A DNA stretch of 64,000 bases from 20CM-2-65-7 sp963830455 (GTDB lineage: Bacteria; Gemmatimonadota; Gemmatimonadetes; Gemmatimonadales; GWC2-71-9), in NCBI GenBank assembly GCA_963830455.1, contig CAWHMT010000002.1, positions 1 through 64,000 of the forward strand, given 5' to 3'. Position 1 is the stretch's first letter; each line of letters opens with the position of its first letter. The translations under genes were made by a program, and so were the position numbers. Positions 37,796-46,575 of this stretch are shown here, in pieces. The notes beneath the pieces were generated by a model. It had not been told where the DNA came from. It made no database searches and saw nothing but the letters and a program-made list of their open reading frames with translations.

Positions 37796-38448
37796 AAGAA
37801 CACCTCCGCCGCCGTCCGCTCCCACCCCCAATAGATGATTGCCACCGCCGTCAAATCGAACGCCGCATGCGCCACCATCAGCAGCCACAGGCGCTGCGTG
37901 ACCGCGTAGATCGTCCCAAACACCAGCCCCACGATCACCGCCTGCTCGACACCGGGCATTCCCTGCTCAGGGTAATGGACCAGACCGAAGAACGCGGCCG
38001 TCAGGAACACGGTCAGCGCCTTCGACCATCTGCCTGATCGAATCAGCTTTCCGAGTCGCTCGAACAGATACCCGCGAAACAGCGTCTCTTCGCCAAAGCC
38101 GGCTCCGACGATCACGAGATACAGGACCGCGGGCAGCGCGGCGGTGTTCCCGACGAGGTACTGGTACGCCTGGTTGGTCGGCGGCGCGCCGAGCATGGGC
38201 ATCACGACGGCCTTCATCACCAGCTTGAGCGATACGCCGAGGGCGACGCCCATCGCCACGGGGCGCCACCAGCTCGCTGGGCGCGAGAAGCCAAGCTCAC
38301 TCCAGGGCGTGCCCGACGCCTTGGCCCAGGCCAGGACGAGCAGCGCGCTCAGGGGAACGAAGAGGAGATTGCCGGCCAGAATGAGGAGCAACGCGAGTAT
38401 GCCGAGCGGTCCGAAACCGCGCAGCTGTCCGGCGAGATGCTGATTCAT
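37792..38448 (-). CDS. CPBP-family intramembrane metalloprotease
   Basis: A 218-residue protein with 6-7 membrane helices. The Rce1-like motifs are present: GAGFGEETLFRGYLFERLG (Glu-Glu and Arg), AAFFGLVHYPEQG (His) and LLMVAHAAFDLTAV (His...Asp). In bacteria such proteases cut prenylated proteins or bacteriocin precursors, or confer self-immunity; the partner here is unknown. It stands between ogt and cutC on the minus strand. GTTAAC just before the ATG may be part of a promoter for a leaderless message. Confidence 0.87.
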   Translation of the reverse strand: MNQHLAGQLRGFGPLGILALLLILAGNLLFVPLSALLVLAWAKASGTPWSELGFSRPASWWRPVAMGVALGVSLKLVMKAVVMPMLGAPPTNQAYQYLVGNTAALPAVLYLVIVGAGFGEETLFRGYLFERLGKLIRSGRWSKALTVFLTAAFFGLVHYPEQGMPGVEQAVIVGLVFGTIYAVTQRLWLLMVAHAAFDLTAVAIIYWGWERTAAEVFF

Positions 38449-38449
38449 G

Positions 38450-39091
38450 TTAACGAGCCAGAGCCTGGATCACGCTCCGGACCTTGGCGGCATCCTTCAC
38501 GCTGAAATGCACCTCGCCCACCCCCGTCTCACGGATCCTGCGCACGTTCGAAGGATTGATTCCACCGCCGGGCAGAATCTCGATGCGCCCGCGTGACTGA
38601 CGAACCAGCCTCCCAATCTGTTCTACACCCTCGATCGCCGTGGGCGCGCCGCCCGACGTCAACACCCGCTCGGCGCCAAGCGCGATGAGCGCGTCGAGCG
38701 CTGCGGCCTGGTCGCGACACTCATCGAACGCTCGATGAAACGTGAATGGGAGCGGTCGCGCGGCCGCGATCAGCTCTGCGGTGCGATCCATTGCAATGTG
38801 ATCGCCCAACAGCGCTCCGCTCACGATGCCCTGCGCACCCGCCTCCTGCGCCTGCCGAATCTGTTCGAGTAGCGTGCCCTGCTCGGCAGCGGTGTAGACG
38901 AAGTTGCCTGGCCGAGGACGAACCAATACGAAGATCGGAATCGAGAGCCGCGCCCGACAATCGCGCAGCAGCTGCACGTCCGGTGTGGTGCCGCCGCGCG
39001 CGAGATTGGTGCACAGCTCGATGCGGTTCGCGCCACCGTCAGCAGCAGCGAGCGCGGTATTGAGTGATTCAACAGCGGCTTCGATCAACAC
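38450..39091 (-). CDS. cutC: Copper homeostasis protein CutC
   Basis: A TIM-barrel protein linked to copper tolerance. Family strands are clear: IEAAVESLNTALAAADGGAN, RIELCTNLARGGTTPDVQLL, PIFVLVRPRPGNFVYTA, GAQGIVSGALLGDH, LPFTFHRAFDECRD, RVLTSGGAPTAIEGVEQI and IEILPGGGINPSNVRRI. I place the start at GTG 39091 to match the family N-terminus; TTG 39094 is equally possible and an AGGAG lies 11-14 bases upstream. It ends one base from the CPBP start. Confidence 0.88.
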   Translation of the reverse strand: MLIEAAVESLNTALAAADGGANRIELCTNLARGGTTPDVQLLRDCRARLSIPIFVLVRPRPGNFVYTAAEQGTLLEQIRQAQEAGAQGIVSGALLGDHIAMDRTAELIAAARPLPFTFHRAFDECRDQAAALDALIALGAERVLTSGGAPTAIEGVEQIGRLVRQSRGRIEILPGGGINPSNVRRIRETGVGEVHFSVKDAAKVRSVIQALAR

Positions 39092-39168
39092 CAAGTCTTC
39101 GTCGGCTCCTGCAAGCACTGTCCTTAAGGACAATATCCCGTTGAGACGTCGCGGCCGAAGCTAGTCCG

Positions 39169-40584
39169 ATGCGATCCCATTTCTCCGCGACAGCCCGATG
39201 CGCGCTCGTGGTCATGGCGACGCTCGGCACGGTGACACGCGAGGCGGCGCCGCAGCGCCGGCAGCAACAGCTCCCGTGTCCCGACTGCAACCCGCCCAAA
39301 CGCTTCTGGCCGGGAGTCGGTGAGTTGATGATCGTGCAGCTCATTCCCTGGACGGTCAACTCCCAATTACGCGACGCGGAGTGGGCCCAGATTGGCCCAG
39401 CGGTGTGGGCCAGGAACATCGAGAATCCCTGGGTCTGGGACAACAACAAGTTCCTCAACAACCAGTTCTCCCATCCGTATCACGGAAGCCTGTACTTCAA
39501 CGCCGGCCGCAGCAACGGCTACAGCTTTTGGCAGTCGGTGCCCTGGGCGTTCGGCGGGAGCTTGATGTGGGAATGGTTCTTTGAAGGATGGGCGCCGGCA
39601 CCGAACGACTGGTTCAACACGAGCCTAGGCGGGATCACGCTCGGCGAGATGCTCTACCGAACGTCATCGCTCACGCTCGACAACCGCGCCACCGGAGCGG
39701 AGCGCATGTGGCGCGAGATCGGCGCGACCGCCCTCAACCCCGTGCGCGGGTTCAACCGGTTGGTGCGCGGCGAGATGAACGACATTACCGCCAATCCGGC
39801 CGATTGGCGGCCCAGCCGGATCTTCGCCTCGTTCGACGTGGGATACCGCTCCGCAACCGGCGGCGACAACCGCGGCAATGCCGGCACCTCCCAGGTCGGC
39901 TTTCTCCAGGGCACGCTGTTCTACGGCGATCAGGTGGACGACCTCGGCAAGGCGCCGTTCTCGGCGTTCCACGTCGCCTTCGAAGTCGCCACCGAAAAGC
40001 AGGGTGAGCGCGGCCGCTTCGCCAAACTGACCGCGCGCGGCAATCTCGCGGCGCACGAGCTCAGCCGCAGTGCGAAGTCGTCGCAGCAGCTCGCGCTGTT
40101 CATGAGCTACGAATTCCTGAGTTCGGAGTCGATCGAGTTCGGCGGCCAGGGATTCCAGGGCGGGCTGGTGTCGCGCTGGGGCGATCCGAAGGGCTTCCGG
40201 ATCCAGAGTGAAGTGCTCGGCGCCGCCTACCCGATCGTCGCGACCCAGTCCGACTACTTCGTGTCGCTCGAAGGCCGAGACTATGACTACGGACTCGGGT
40301 TCGGCGGCAACCTCAGGCTGTCGGCGATCTGGGAGGGCTTGGGAGCCATCGACGCACGGGCGCGGATGCTCTGGGAGCCCGTCTTGAGCGGATTCAACGG
40401 CGACCACTACCAATACTCGGCGTCGCTCGAGGGTCGGCTCTATGCTAAGGGGCGGCTCGGCGTCGGGGCGTCGGTCACCGCGTATCACCGCACGAGCCAG
40501 TACGACGACTTCGCCGACGTGTCCGTGGATGGAACCCAGATCCGCGCCTACGCCTCATACGCCGTGCCAAGGTGGCGGCCATGA
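39169..40584 (+). CDS. DUF3943-domain outer-membrane protein
   Basis: A 471-residue secreted protein. The leader (RSHFSATARCALVVMATLGT) is followed by the DUF3943 signature: NPWVWDNNKFLNNQFSHPYH, GSLYFNAGRSNGYSFWQSVP and WAFGGSLMWEWFFEG. The rest consists of alternating strands (FASFDVGYRSATGG, FRIQSEVLGAAYPIVATQSD, YDYGLGFGGNLRLSAIWEGL) ending in a barrel-like tail. Function unknown; likely an outer-membrane barrel. The next lipoprotein starts at the overlapping ATGA, which suggests that the two work together. A TAGTCC element lies 3-8 bases before the ATG. Confidence 0.83.
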   Translation: MRSHFSATARCALVVMATLGTVTREAAPQRRQQQLPCPDCNPPKRFWPGVGELMIVQLIPWTVNSQLRDAEWAQIGPAVWARNIENPWVWDNNKFLNNQFSHPYHGSLYFNAGRSNGYSFWQSVPWAFGGSLMWEWFFEGWAPAPNDWFNTSLGGITLGEMLYRTSSLTLDNRATGAERMWREIGATALNPVRGFNRLVRGEMNDITANPADWRPSRIFASFDVGYRSATGGDNRGNAGTSQVGFLQGTLFYGDQVDDLGKAPFSAFHVAFEVATEKQGERGRFAKLTARGNLAAHELSRSAKSSQQLALFMSYEFLSSESIEFGGQGFQGGLVSRWGDPKGFRIQSEVLGAAYPIVATQSDYFVSLEGRDYDYGLGFGGNLRLSAIWEGLGAIDARARMLWEPVLSGFNGDHYQYSASLEGRLYAKGRLGVGASVTAYHRTSQYDDFADVSVDGTQIRAYASYAVPRWRP

Positions 40585-41009
40585 ACAACAACCGTGCGTC
40601 GTGCGTCGTGCGTCGGGCGTGGGTGCTCCTTGCCACGATTGCGTTCAGCGCCGCCTGTCAGGACTCGATCGTGAAATACTTGGGCCCGGAGAACAACGAG
40701 CTCGAGACGGTGCTGACAGACAGCCTGCGATTCCAGGCGTGGGACATGGACAATGTGACCGACACCCGCGAGTGGACGTGGACGATCACTGGACCGCAGG
40801 CGCTCGTACATCACGACAGCTTCGTCCATCACGGCAAGGGGCAGATCACGATTATCGACGCGGTGGGCGACACGGTCTACAACAGAATCCCGCTGGAGTG
40901 GGGGATCGATAATGCGACCGACTCCGGCTCGGCCGGTGCCTGGACGGTCAAGCTCGAGTTGTTCGGTGCCCGCGGACGGGTTGATTTCGTGATCGTGCGG
41001 GCGCCGTAG
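40581..41009 (+). CDS. Lipoprotein paired with the DUF3943 protein
   Basis: A lipoprotein signal (RRAWVLLATIAFSAACQDS) gives Cys 26 as the lipidation site. The mature ~115 residues form a beta-sandwich-like pattern: ETVLTDSLRFQAWDMDNVTD, TREWTWTITGPQALVHHDSF, GQITIIDAVGDTVYNRIPLE and AWTVKLELFGARGRVDFVIV. The ATG overlaps the DUF3943 stop. No known family; probably an envelope partner of that protein. Confidence 0.75.
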   Translation: MNNNRASCVVRRAWVLLATIAFSAACQDSIVKYLGPENNELETVLTDSLRFQAWDMDNVTDTREWTWTITGPQALVHHDSFVHHGKGQITIIDAVGDTVYNRIPLEWGIDNATDSGSAGAWTVKLELFGARGRVDFVIVRAP

Positions 41010-41028
41010 ACCGTCTTGCCGCTCCGCA

Positions 41029-41541
41029 CTAGTACTTCACATCGTAATTGAGCATTACCGTCCCCGTCTTCTTGAACAGCTTCTGATTCGTGAGTACGAG
41101 TGACGCTCTCCCGGTGGACTTCGGCAGCAGCGGCAGCCCATCGCCGAGCAGCACCGGAATCACCGCCAGCTCCAGCGCGTCGACCAGCTGCAGCTCGAGC
41201 AGGCTCCGGAACAGCTCGCCACCGCCCCACAGCCAGATGTCCTTGCCCGCGGCTTTCTTGAGCGCGGTCACGGTCTTCTTCGGATCGTTCGATACGGTCG
41301 CGCCTTTCACGTCGGCCTGGCGCAGCGTCTTCGAGAACACATATGTGTTCGGCTTGGGCATGCCGTAATCGGCGCCCTGCGCGGCGTCGTATGACTTTCG
41401 GCCCATCAACACGGTGTCGTAGCGCTTGAACATCGCGTCGAAATCGATCTCCGGATCCATCACGATCCAATCGTACCCGCCCTTCGGATCGGCGATGTAG
41501 CCGTCCAGGCTCATGGCTGCCGAAAAAGTGACTCGCCTCAT
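41029..41541 (-). CDS. Dihydrofolate reductase-like (RibD C-terminal domain) protein
   Basis: A 170-residue protein of the RibD-C/DHFR fold: VTFSAAMSLDGYIADPKGGY, DTVLMGRKSYDAAQGA, PNTYVFSKTLRQADVKGATV, KDIWLWGGGELFRSLLELQL and VDALELAVIPVLLGDGLPL. These stand-alone proteins bind NADPH but their substrate is usually unknown. The ATG overlaps the stop of the NUDIX gene upstream (ATGA). The frame is intact. Confidence 0.88.
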   Translation of the reverse strand: MRRVTFSAAMSLDGYIADPKGGYDWIVMDPEIDFDAMFKRYDTVLMGRKSYDAAQGADYGMPKPNTYVFSKTLRQADVKGATVSNDPKKTVTALKKAAGKDIWLWGGGELFRSLLELQLVDALELAVIPVLLGDGLPLLPKSTGRASLVLTNQKLFKKTGTVMLNYDVKY

Positions 41542-41945
41542 AGCCGTTCCAGCTCCTTGAGAAAACCAGCCTGTCCCGGCAAGATCTTCCGCTTGGCCTC
41601 CGCCAACCCGAACCACGCAGCGCGGTCGACCTCGGGAAACTCGCGCCCCTTGAACGTGAACGTGTTGCTCTTGATCTGCGCCGGATCGCAGTCGCCGCGC
41701 ACCGCCCAGGCGTACACGATCTTGCCGCTTTTCTGCTTGAGCGGCGTCAACGGCACGAAGTATCCGCCGGCCGTACAGCCGGTCTCTTCCATGAATTCAC
41801 GCTGAGCCGCGGTGAGAGGATCTTCATCCGGCGTGAATTCCCCCTTGGGAATCGACCAGGCGCCGTCATCCTTCTTTGCCCAGAACGGTCCGCCCGGATG
41901 CACAAGAAAGACTTCGAGCTGACCGTTGTCCCGGTACAGGAGCAA
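41538..41945 (-). CDS. NUDIX hydrolase
   Basis: The Nudix box is readable as GEFTPDEDPLTAAQREFMEE followed by TGC, close to the GX5EX7REUXEEXGU pattern. The context VFLVHPGGPFWAKKDDGAWS and IPKGEF matches the diadenosine-tetraphosphate/NTP group. TTG 41945 is the first formal start, but the frame extends upstream as AKTSAGLLLYRD, the usual N-terminus, whose initial Met codon corresponds to an ATC near 41966. The gene may therefore start there by a rare or mutated codon, overlapping the stop of the upstream kinase fusion. Confidence 0.85.
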   Translation of the reverse strand: MLLYRDNGQLEVFLVHPGGPFWAKKDDGAWSIPKGEFTPDEDPLTAAQREFMEETGCTAGGYFVPLTPLKQKSGKIVYAWAVRGDCDPAQIKSNTFTFKGREFPEVDRAAWFGLAEAKRKILPGQAGFLKELERL

Positions 41946-41958
41946 ACCGGCGCTGGTC

Positions 41959-44814
41959 TTAGCGATGCACCGGCCCCAACGTCTGATCCAGAAAGCGATT
42001 GATCGCGGGGACGCGATCCTGCAGCGGCGGGATGTGACCCACGCCCGGAATCAGCACGAGCTGCTTCGGCTCCCGCAGCAGATTCCATAGCGGCAAGCCG
42101 CGTGTCTGCCACGGATGCTCTTCATCCATATCGCCGTTCAGGAGCAGCTTGGACGGCCGGATGTAGGGCGCGAAGTTGATGCTCGACGCCTCGGGCAGCG
42201 TGGGTTGGAGCCGCTCGTCGATGCCGCCGCCGATCAGCACGACCGCGCGGAACCGGTCGTCGATCGCCGCGAGCGGCAGCCGCGAGCCAGCGCCCCAGCT
42301 CAGCGCGACGTAGGCAATCCGTCGCTTGTCGATGTCGTCCCGCGTCTCGAGATAGTCGACCGCGCGCCGCAGCTCGGTCCCGTGCAGCACCATGAGATCG
42401 CGGAACCGCACCGACGGTGGCGCCGGCGGCTCCCAGCCGCCCCCGAATGCGCGCTCGGCGCTGCCCTTGAATACGATCGCGAACACCGCGCGACCGGCGC
42501 GGATGTTGGGCCCGACCGCCCACTCGACTTCCTCCGGCACCGTGCGAAGCCCAATGAAAGACGCGGTGCTCGACAGATACACCATGGTCTGATAGGGTGC
42601 CGTCGCTTGCTTGGGGATATAGAGGTAGCCCAGCGCGGTGTCGTTATCGAGCGCGATGTAGGAGATCCTGTACCGGGTCCAGTCCGGCGTCGCGACGATC
42701 TGCAACACCTGGGGCTCGAGCGGCCGCGGGTCGTAGCGATAGTGTGCGAGCAACGCCTGGAATGCCGCTGGCCCGACGGCAGTGTACACGGGCGTGCGAT
42801 CGACCGACGGGATCCGGAACGCGCCCTGATCGTTGCTGCTCGGCTTGGCTGTGCGTGCGCAGCGGAAGCCGAGCGCCGCCGATGACGCGCTGGGATCGTG
42901 CGCACCGAACGTGCCGTACAGGTAGGAGAGATCCTCCCATGACCCGCCCGTCACGCCGCGCCCGTTGAGCAGCGGGTTAGCCGTCCACTCCTTCACGTTG
43001 CCGGCCATGTTGTACACGCCGTATGTGCTGATGCCGAACGGGTACGCATCCACCGGCTTCGTCTCCGTCCCGCCGAAGTTGGCGCGCACATCGATCGCGT
43101 CGCCCGGGCGCGAGTAACCCCACGGCATCGACAGCCCTTCGCCGGTGGCGGCGAGTCCGTTGCGGGCCGTTTTCTCCCATTCGAAGATCGTCGGCAGCCG
43201 TTTGCCCAGCGACGCGCAGTAGGCGCTCGCTTCGGTCCAGCTCACACCGGTCACAGGATAGCGTCCGCGGTCTTGCGGGAACTCTTGCGCAGTCCAGCCG
43301 CGAGGTCCCGGCATCCCGGTGAGGTCTACGAAGCCTTTGGGATAGCCGGTACGCACGACGAATGCGCGATACTGCTCGTTGCTCACTTCGTACGCGTCGA
43401 TGAGGTACTCGTCGAGCGTCGCCTTCACGCCGAGCGGCATTTTGGGACCGGCGAGGGTGTAGTCGCCCCCGGGGACGAACACCATGTCGGGCGGGACGCC
43501 CGAATCGGACGAGAGTCCCACGTTAATCGCCACGGTCTCGCCGGTTCGCCAGCCGTTCTTGCGTGACCGCGTGCCTTGAGTGGCGCTGATGGTGGTGTAA
43601 GGGACAAAGCCCGGCTTCGTGACGGTCACGCGATAATCACCACGCGCCAAGCGACGCGGTGCGATGGGTGTCTCGCCCAGCTCGATGCTGTCGTTGGCAC
43701 CAAAGCGACGTGCGTAGACTTTGGCACCCGCGGGCTCGCTCGTCACGCCGATGATGTCGGCCACCCGGGGCATGACACGCGCCACGGCGCTGTCGCCCGG
43801 CAGGGCGCGCTCCGCTTTGGCCAGCGCGTCATAGGCCTCTTCATAGCGACCGGAGTCGGCGAGCAGCGTCGCTTGCGCCAGGAGTGCGCGGCCGCGCTCG
43901 CGGGCCCGGCCCGGACGGCCGGCGATGAACACCGTGAGCAGCGCGAGCAGCACGACCAGGATCGCGGGAATCGCGTACTTCGGCCGGCGCGCCAGCCGCG
44001 TCACGGCGCCGAGGTCACTCGCGCCGGAGGAGGGGCGGGGCAGCGCGGCGGCGAACGCGGACGTCGTCGGAAAGCGGCGCGCTGGGTCGTCGTCCATGGC
44101 GCGGCGCAGCACTCGTGCGACGTCGCCCGGAATCTCGGGCCGGTCCGCGAGCGTGCCGTGTTTCGGCGGTGCGCCGGTGAGCAGCTCGTGCAAGACGGCC
44201 GCGAGCGCATACACGTCGGTGCGCGCGTCGATCGTGCCGCCGCGCCCGCCCAGCATCTGCTCGGGACTCATGTACTCGGGGGTGCCGACCGCGATGCCGG
44301 TCGCGGTGAGCTTCTGCTCGGACGATTCCGCGACCGCGCGCGCGATGCCGAAATCGGCGACGACGGCGTGGCCTTCCTCGAGCAGGATGTTCTCGGGTTT
44401 CACGTCGCGATGGATCACGCCGCGCCGGTGCGCCGATTCGAGGCCGTCGGCGACTTCGCGCGTGATGCGCAGCGCTTCGTCGAGCGGCAGCTTGCCGTCG
44501 CGGAGCAGCCGGTGCCGCAGCGTCTCGCCCTCGACGAACGGCATGACGTAGTAGATCAGGCCGTCGGCTTCACCCGAATCGAGCAGCGGCAGGATGTGGG
44601 GATGGCTGAGCTGAGCGGTGAGCTTGATCTCGCGCAGGAACCGGTCGGGGCCGAGCGCGTTCGCCAGCTCGGGCTTGAGCACCTTGATCGCGACGAGGCG
44701 GTCATGCTTCAGGTCGCGGGCGCGATAGACGATCGCCATCCCGCCCTGGCCGACTTCCCTTTCTACTGTATAGCGGCCGCTCAACGCGGCCGCGAGGCGC
44801 TCACGCTCGTGCAT
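41959..44814 (-). CDS. Ser/Thr kinase - FGE-sulfatase domain - alpha/beta-hydrolase fusion
   Basis: A single intact frame of 951 residues. Residues 1-280 are a kinase (GQGGMAIVYRARD, VAIKVLKPEL, HRDVKPENILLEEGHAVVAD, FGIARAVAES, TPEYMSPEQMLGG). A transmembrane helix follows (AIPAILVVLLALLTVFIAGR), then a PEGA-like segment (VTSEPAGAKVYARRFG, RRLARGDYRVTVTKPGFVPY). Residues ~480-680 are a formylglycine-generating-enzyme-type domain (MVFVPGGDYTLAG, YPVTGVSWTEASAYCASLGK, NMAGNVKEWTANPLL, GGSWEDLSYLYG). The C-terminal ~260 residues resemble an alpha/beta hydrolase (IDKRRIAYVALSWGAGSRLP, SKLLLNGDMDEEHPW, IPGVGHIPPL). The kinase lies inside and the other domains outside the membrane. Start ATG 44814 gives MHERERLAAALSGRYT. 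Confidence 0.88.
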   Translation of the reverse strand: MHERERLAAALSGRYTVEREVGQGGMAIVYRARDLKHDRLVAIKVLKPELANALGPDRFLREIKLTAQLSHPHILPLLDSGEADGLIYYVMPFVEGETLRHRLLRDGKLPLDEALRITREVADGLESAHRRGVIHRDVKPENILLEEGHAVVADFGIARAVAESSEQKLTATGIAVGTPEYMSPEQMLGGRGGTIDARTDVYALAAVLHELLTGAPPKHGTLADRPEIPGDVARVLRRAMDDDPARRFPTTSAFAAALPRPSSGASDLGAVTRLARRPKYAIPAILVVLLALLTVFIAGRPGRARERGRALLAQATLLADSGRYEEAYDALAKAERALPGDSAVARVMPRVADIIGVTSEPAGAKVYARRFGANDSIELGETPIAPRRLARGDYRVTVTKPGFVPYTTISATQGTRSRKNGWRTGETVAINVGLSSDSGVPPDMVFVPGGDYTLAGPKMPLGVKATLDEYLIDAYEVSNEQYRAFVVRTGYPKGFVDLTGMPGPRGWTAQEFPQDRGRYPVTGVSWTEASAYCASLGKRLPTIFEWEKTARNGLAATGEGLSMPWGYSRPGDAIDVRANFGGTETKPVDAYPFGISTYGVYNMAGNVKEWTANPLLNGRGVTGGSWEDLSYLYGTFGAHDPSASSAALGFRCARTAKPSSNDQGAFRIPSVDRTPVYTAVGPAAFQALLAHYRYDPRPLEPQVLQIVATPDWTRYRISYIALDNDTALGYLYIPKQATAPYQTMVYLSSTASFIGLRTVPEEVEWAVGPNIRAGRAVFAIVFKGSAERAFGGGWEPPAPPSVRFRDLMVLHGTELRRAVDYLETRDDIDKRRIAYVALSWGAGSRLPLAAIDDRFRAVVLIGGGIDERLQPTLPEASSINFAPYIRPSKLLLNGDMDEEHPWQTRGLPLWNLLREPKQLVLIPGVGHIPPLQDRVPAINRFLDQTLGPVHR

Positions 44815-44852
44815 CTTCACAACTCTAATTTGGGAGGCGCTTTGGCCCGGTG

Positions 44853-45083
44853 CTACGGCTCGTCGCGCTTGCCGGTCCGGCGCTCGACGAAGGCGCGATG
44901 CCCGCACGCGCAGTACTCGAGCATGCGTCCGTAGCGATCCGTCTTGAATTGGAGGTACTGCTGGCAGGCAGGACAGCGCGCAGGGCCGCGATCCGCGACG
45001 AGCGGACTGCGCGCGGCGGCGCGATTGGAGCTAATTGGACGCCAAACGGTGGGGAGTATTGACCATAGACCAAAGTAATGCAC
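44853..45083 (-). CDS. Small zinc-ribbon protein, start uncertain
   Basis: The C-terminal half is a four-Cys zinc ribbon: ARCPACQQYLQFKTDRYGRM, then YCACGHRAFVERR. The N-terminal part shows no motif. The only formal start (GTG 45083) lies upstream of the -10 element at 45072-45077, so the true start is probably further in or lost through an indel. The kinase fusion starts 38 bases downstream on the same strand. Function unknown. Confidence 0.5.
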   Translation of the reverse strand: MHYFGLWSILPTVWRPISSNRAAARSPLVADRGPARCPACQQYLQFKTDRYGRMLEYCACGHRAFVERRTGKRDEP

Positions 45084-45100
45084 TGTACCGCTTTTGTCAT
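45072..45100 (-). promoter_or_regulatory. Candidate promoter for the minus-strand zinc-ribbon/kinase unit
   Basis: ATGACA (45100-45095) is 17 bases from TACTTT (45077-45072). The -35 and spacer block TGACAAAAG-NN-GTACA is shared with the promoter at 18113-18141. The DNA ligase gene begins on the other strand 25 bases away. Confidence 0.4.
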
Positions 45101-45124
45101 ATTTCGTGCTGATAAATTCCCAAG

Positions 45125-46575
45125 GTGCTCCTCCAAACGCTCGTTTCGACTTCGACGCAAGTCGCGTCCACCTCCGGCCGGCTCGCCAAAACCAAGCTGC
45201 TCGCCGATCTGCTCCAGCAGGCGCGTCCCGAAGAGATCGAGACTGTCATCGCCTACCTCTCCGGCACGTTGCCACAGTCGAAGGTTGGCGTCGGTTGGGC
45301 TGCGCTGCAGGCAGCAAGGGGGCATCCCGCCGAGACGCCCACGCTCGAAATCCGCGACGTCGATTCTACGCTCGATCAGATCGCGAAGACGTCGGGGAAG
45401 GGATCCGGCACCGCCAAGAAGAAGCTGCTCGGCGAGCTCTTCGCGCGCGCGTCGGCTGAAGAGCAGGACTTTCTGTTTCGGCTCGTGACCGGCGAGCTGC
45501 GCCAGGGCGCGCTCGAAGGCATCATGGTCGAGGCGCTCGCGAAGGCACGCGACATTCCGGCGAGCGACGTCCGACGCGCCGCGATGCTGACGGGGAGTCT
45601 CGGCGCCGTCGCGACGGGCGATCTGAAGGACGTCGCGATCCAGCTGTTCCGTCCCATCAAGCCGATGCTGGCCAAAACCGCGGCCGACGTGGGCGAGGCG
45701 CTCGCGGAGCTCGGGGGCCGGCGGCGTTCGAGTACAAATTCGATGGAATTCGCATTCAAGTGCACAAACGAGGTCAGGAGGTGCGCGTGTACTCGCGCAT
45801 CCTGAACGACATCACCGCCGAGCTCCCTACGATCGTGGACATATCCAAGAATGTGGATATGAACGAGGTGATACTGGATGGCGAGGCCGTCGTCCTGACC
45901 CCGGACGGCCGGCCACGGCGTTTTCAGGATACGATGAAAGGGTTGGGAACCGGCGTGCCGGTGTTTTTCGATTGTCTCTATGCCGACGGCGAATCACTGC
46001 TCGATCAACCCTATTCCACTCGTATCAAGCTTTTGCCCGAGGCCTATCGTCCACCCCGCATCATCACCGCGGATGCAATGGAAGCTCAACGGTTCTTCGA
46101 CCAGGCGCTGGCGGCGGGTCAGGAGGGCCTGATGGCCAAGCGGCTCGACTCCCCGTACCAGGCGGGCCGGCGTGGCCTCGCCTGGTACAAGATCAAGCAG
46201 GCGAACACGCTCGATTTGGTCGTACTCGCCGCCGAGTGGGGCCATGGTCGTCGCAAGGGCCGGCTCTCGAACCTGCACCTCGGCGCCCGCGATCCCAACG
46301 GTGGCTTCATCATGCTCGGCAAGACATTCAAGGGCATGACCGACGAGATGCTCGAGTGGCAAACGCAGAAGCTCCAGGAGCTCAAGATCCGGGAGTCGGG
46401 GATCACGGTGTTTGTGCGACCGGAATTGGTGGTCGAGATTGCCTTCAACGGATTGCAGGACAGCCCACATTATCCAGGTGGCCTGGCGCTGCGCTTTGCG
46501 CGCGTGATTCGCTATCGTGACGACAAGAGACCGGAAGACGCTGATACGATCGAAACGGTGAGAATGCTGAGATGA
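45125..46575 (+). CDS. lig: ATP-dependent DNA ligase (frameshifted)
   Basis: A 480-codon ligase of the LigB type. The N-terminal DNA-binding domain (LLADLLQQARPEEIETVIAY, KKKLLGELFARASAEEQDFL, LFRLVTGELRQGALEGIMVE) precedes the nucleotidyltransferase. The adenylated Lys is in FEYKFDGIRIQVHKRG (motif I), with VILDGEAVVL (III), PVFFDCLYADGESL, EGLMAKRLDSPYQAGRRG (IV) and LAWYKIKQANTLDLVVLAAE (V). The OB domain ends the protein. An indel near 45715, beside a G5 run, splits the frame just before motif I. GTG 45125 fits the family N-terminus. The stop overlaps the next ATG (ATGA). Confidence 0.9.

Noticed and set aside
43576..44934. A 452-codon plus-strand frame opposite the kinase fusion
   Set aside because: It is antisense to a protein with complete kinase motifs, has no recognisable domains, and its length follows from high-GC codon bias.
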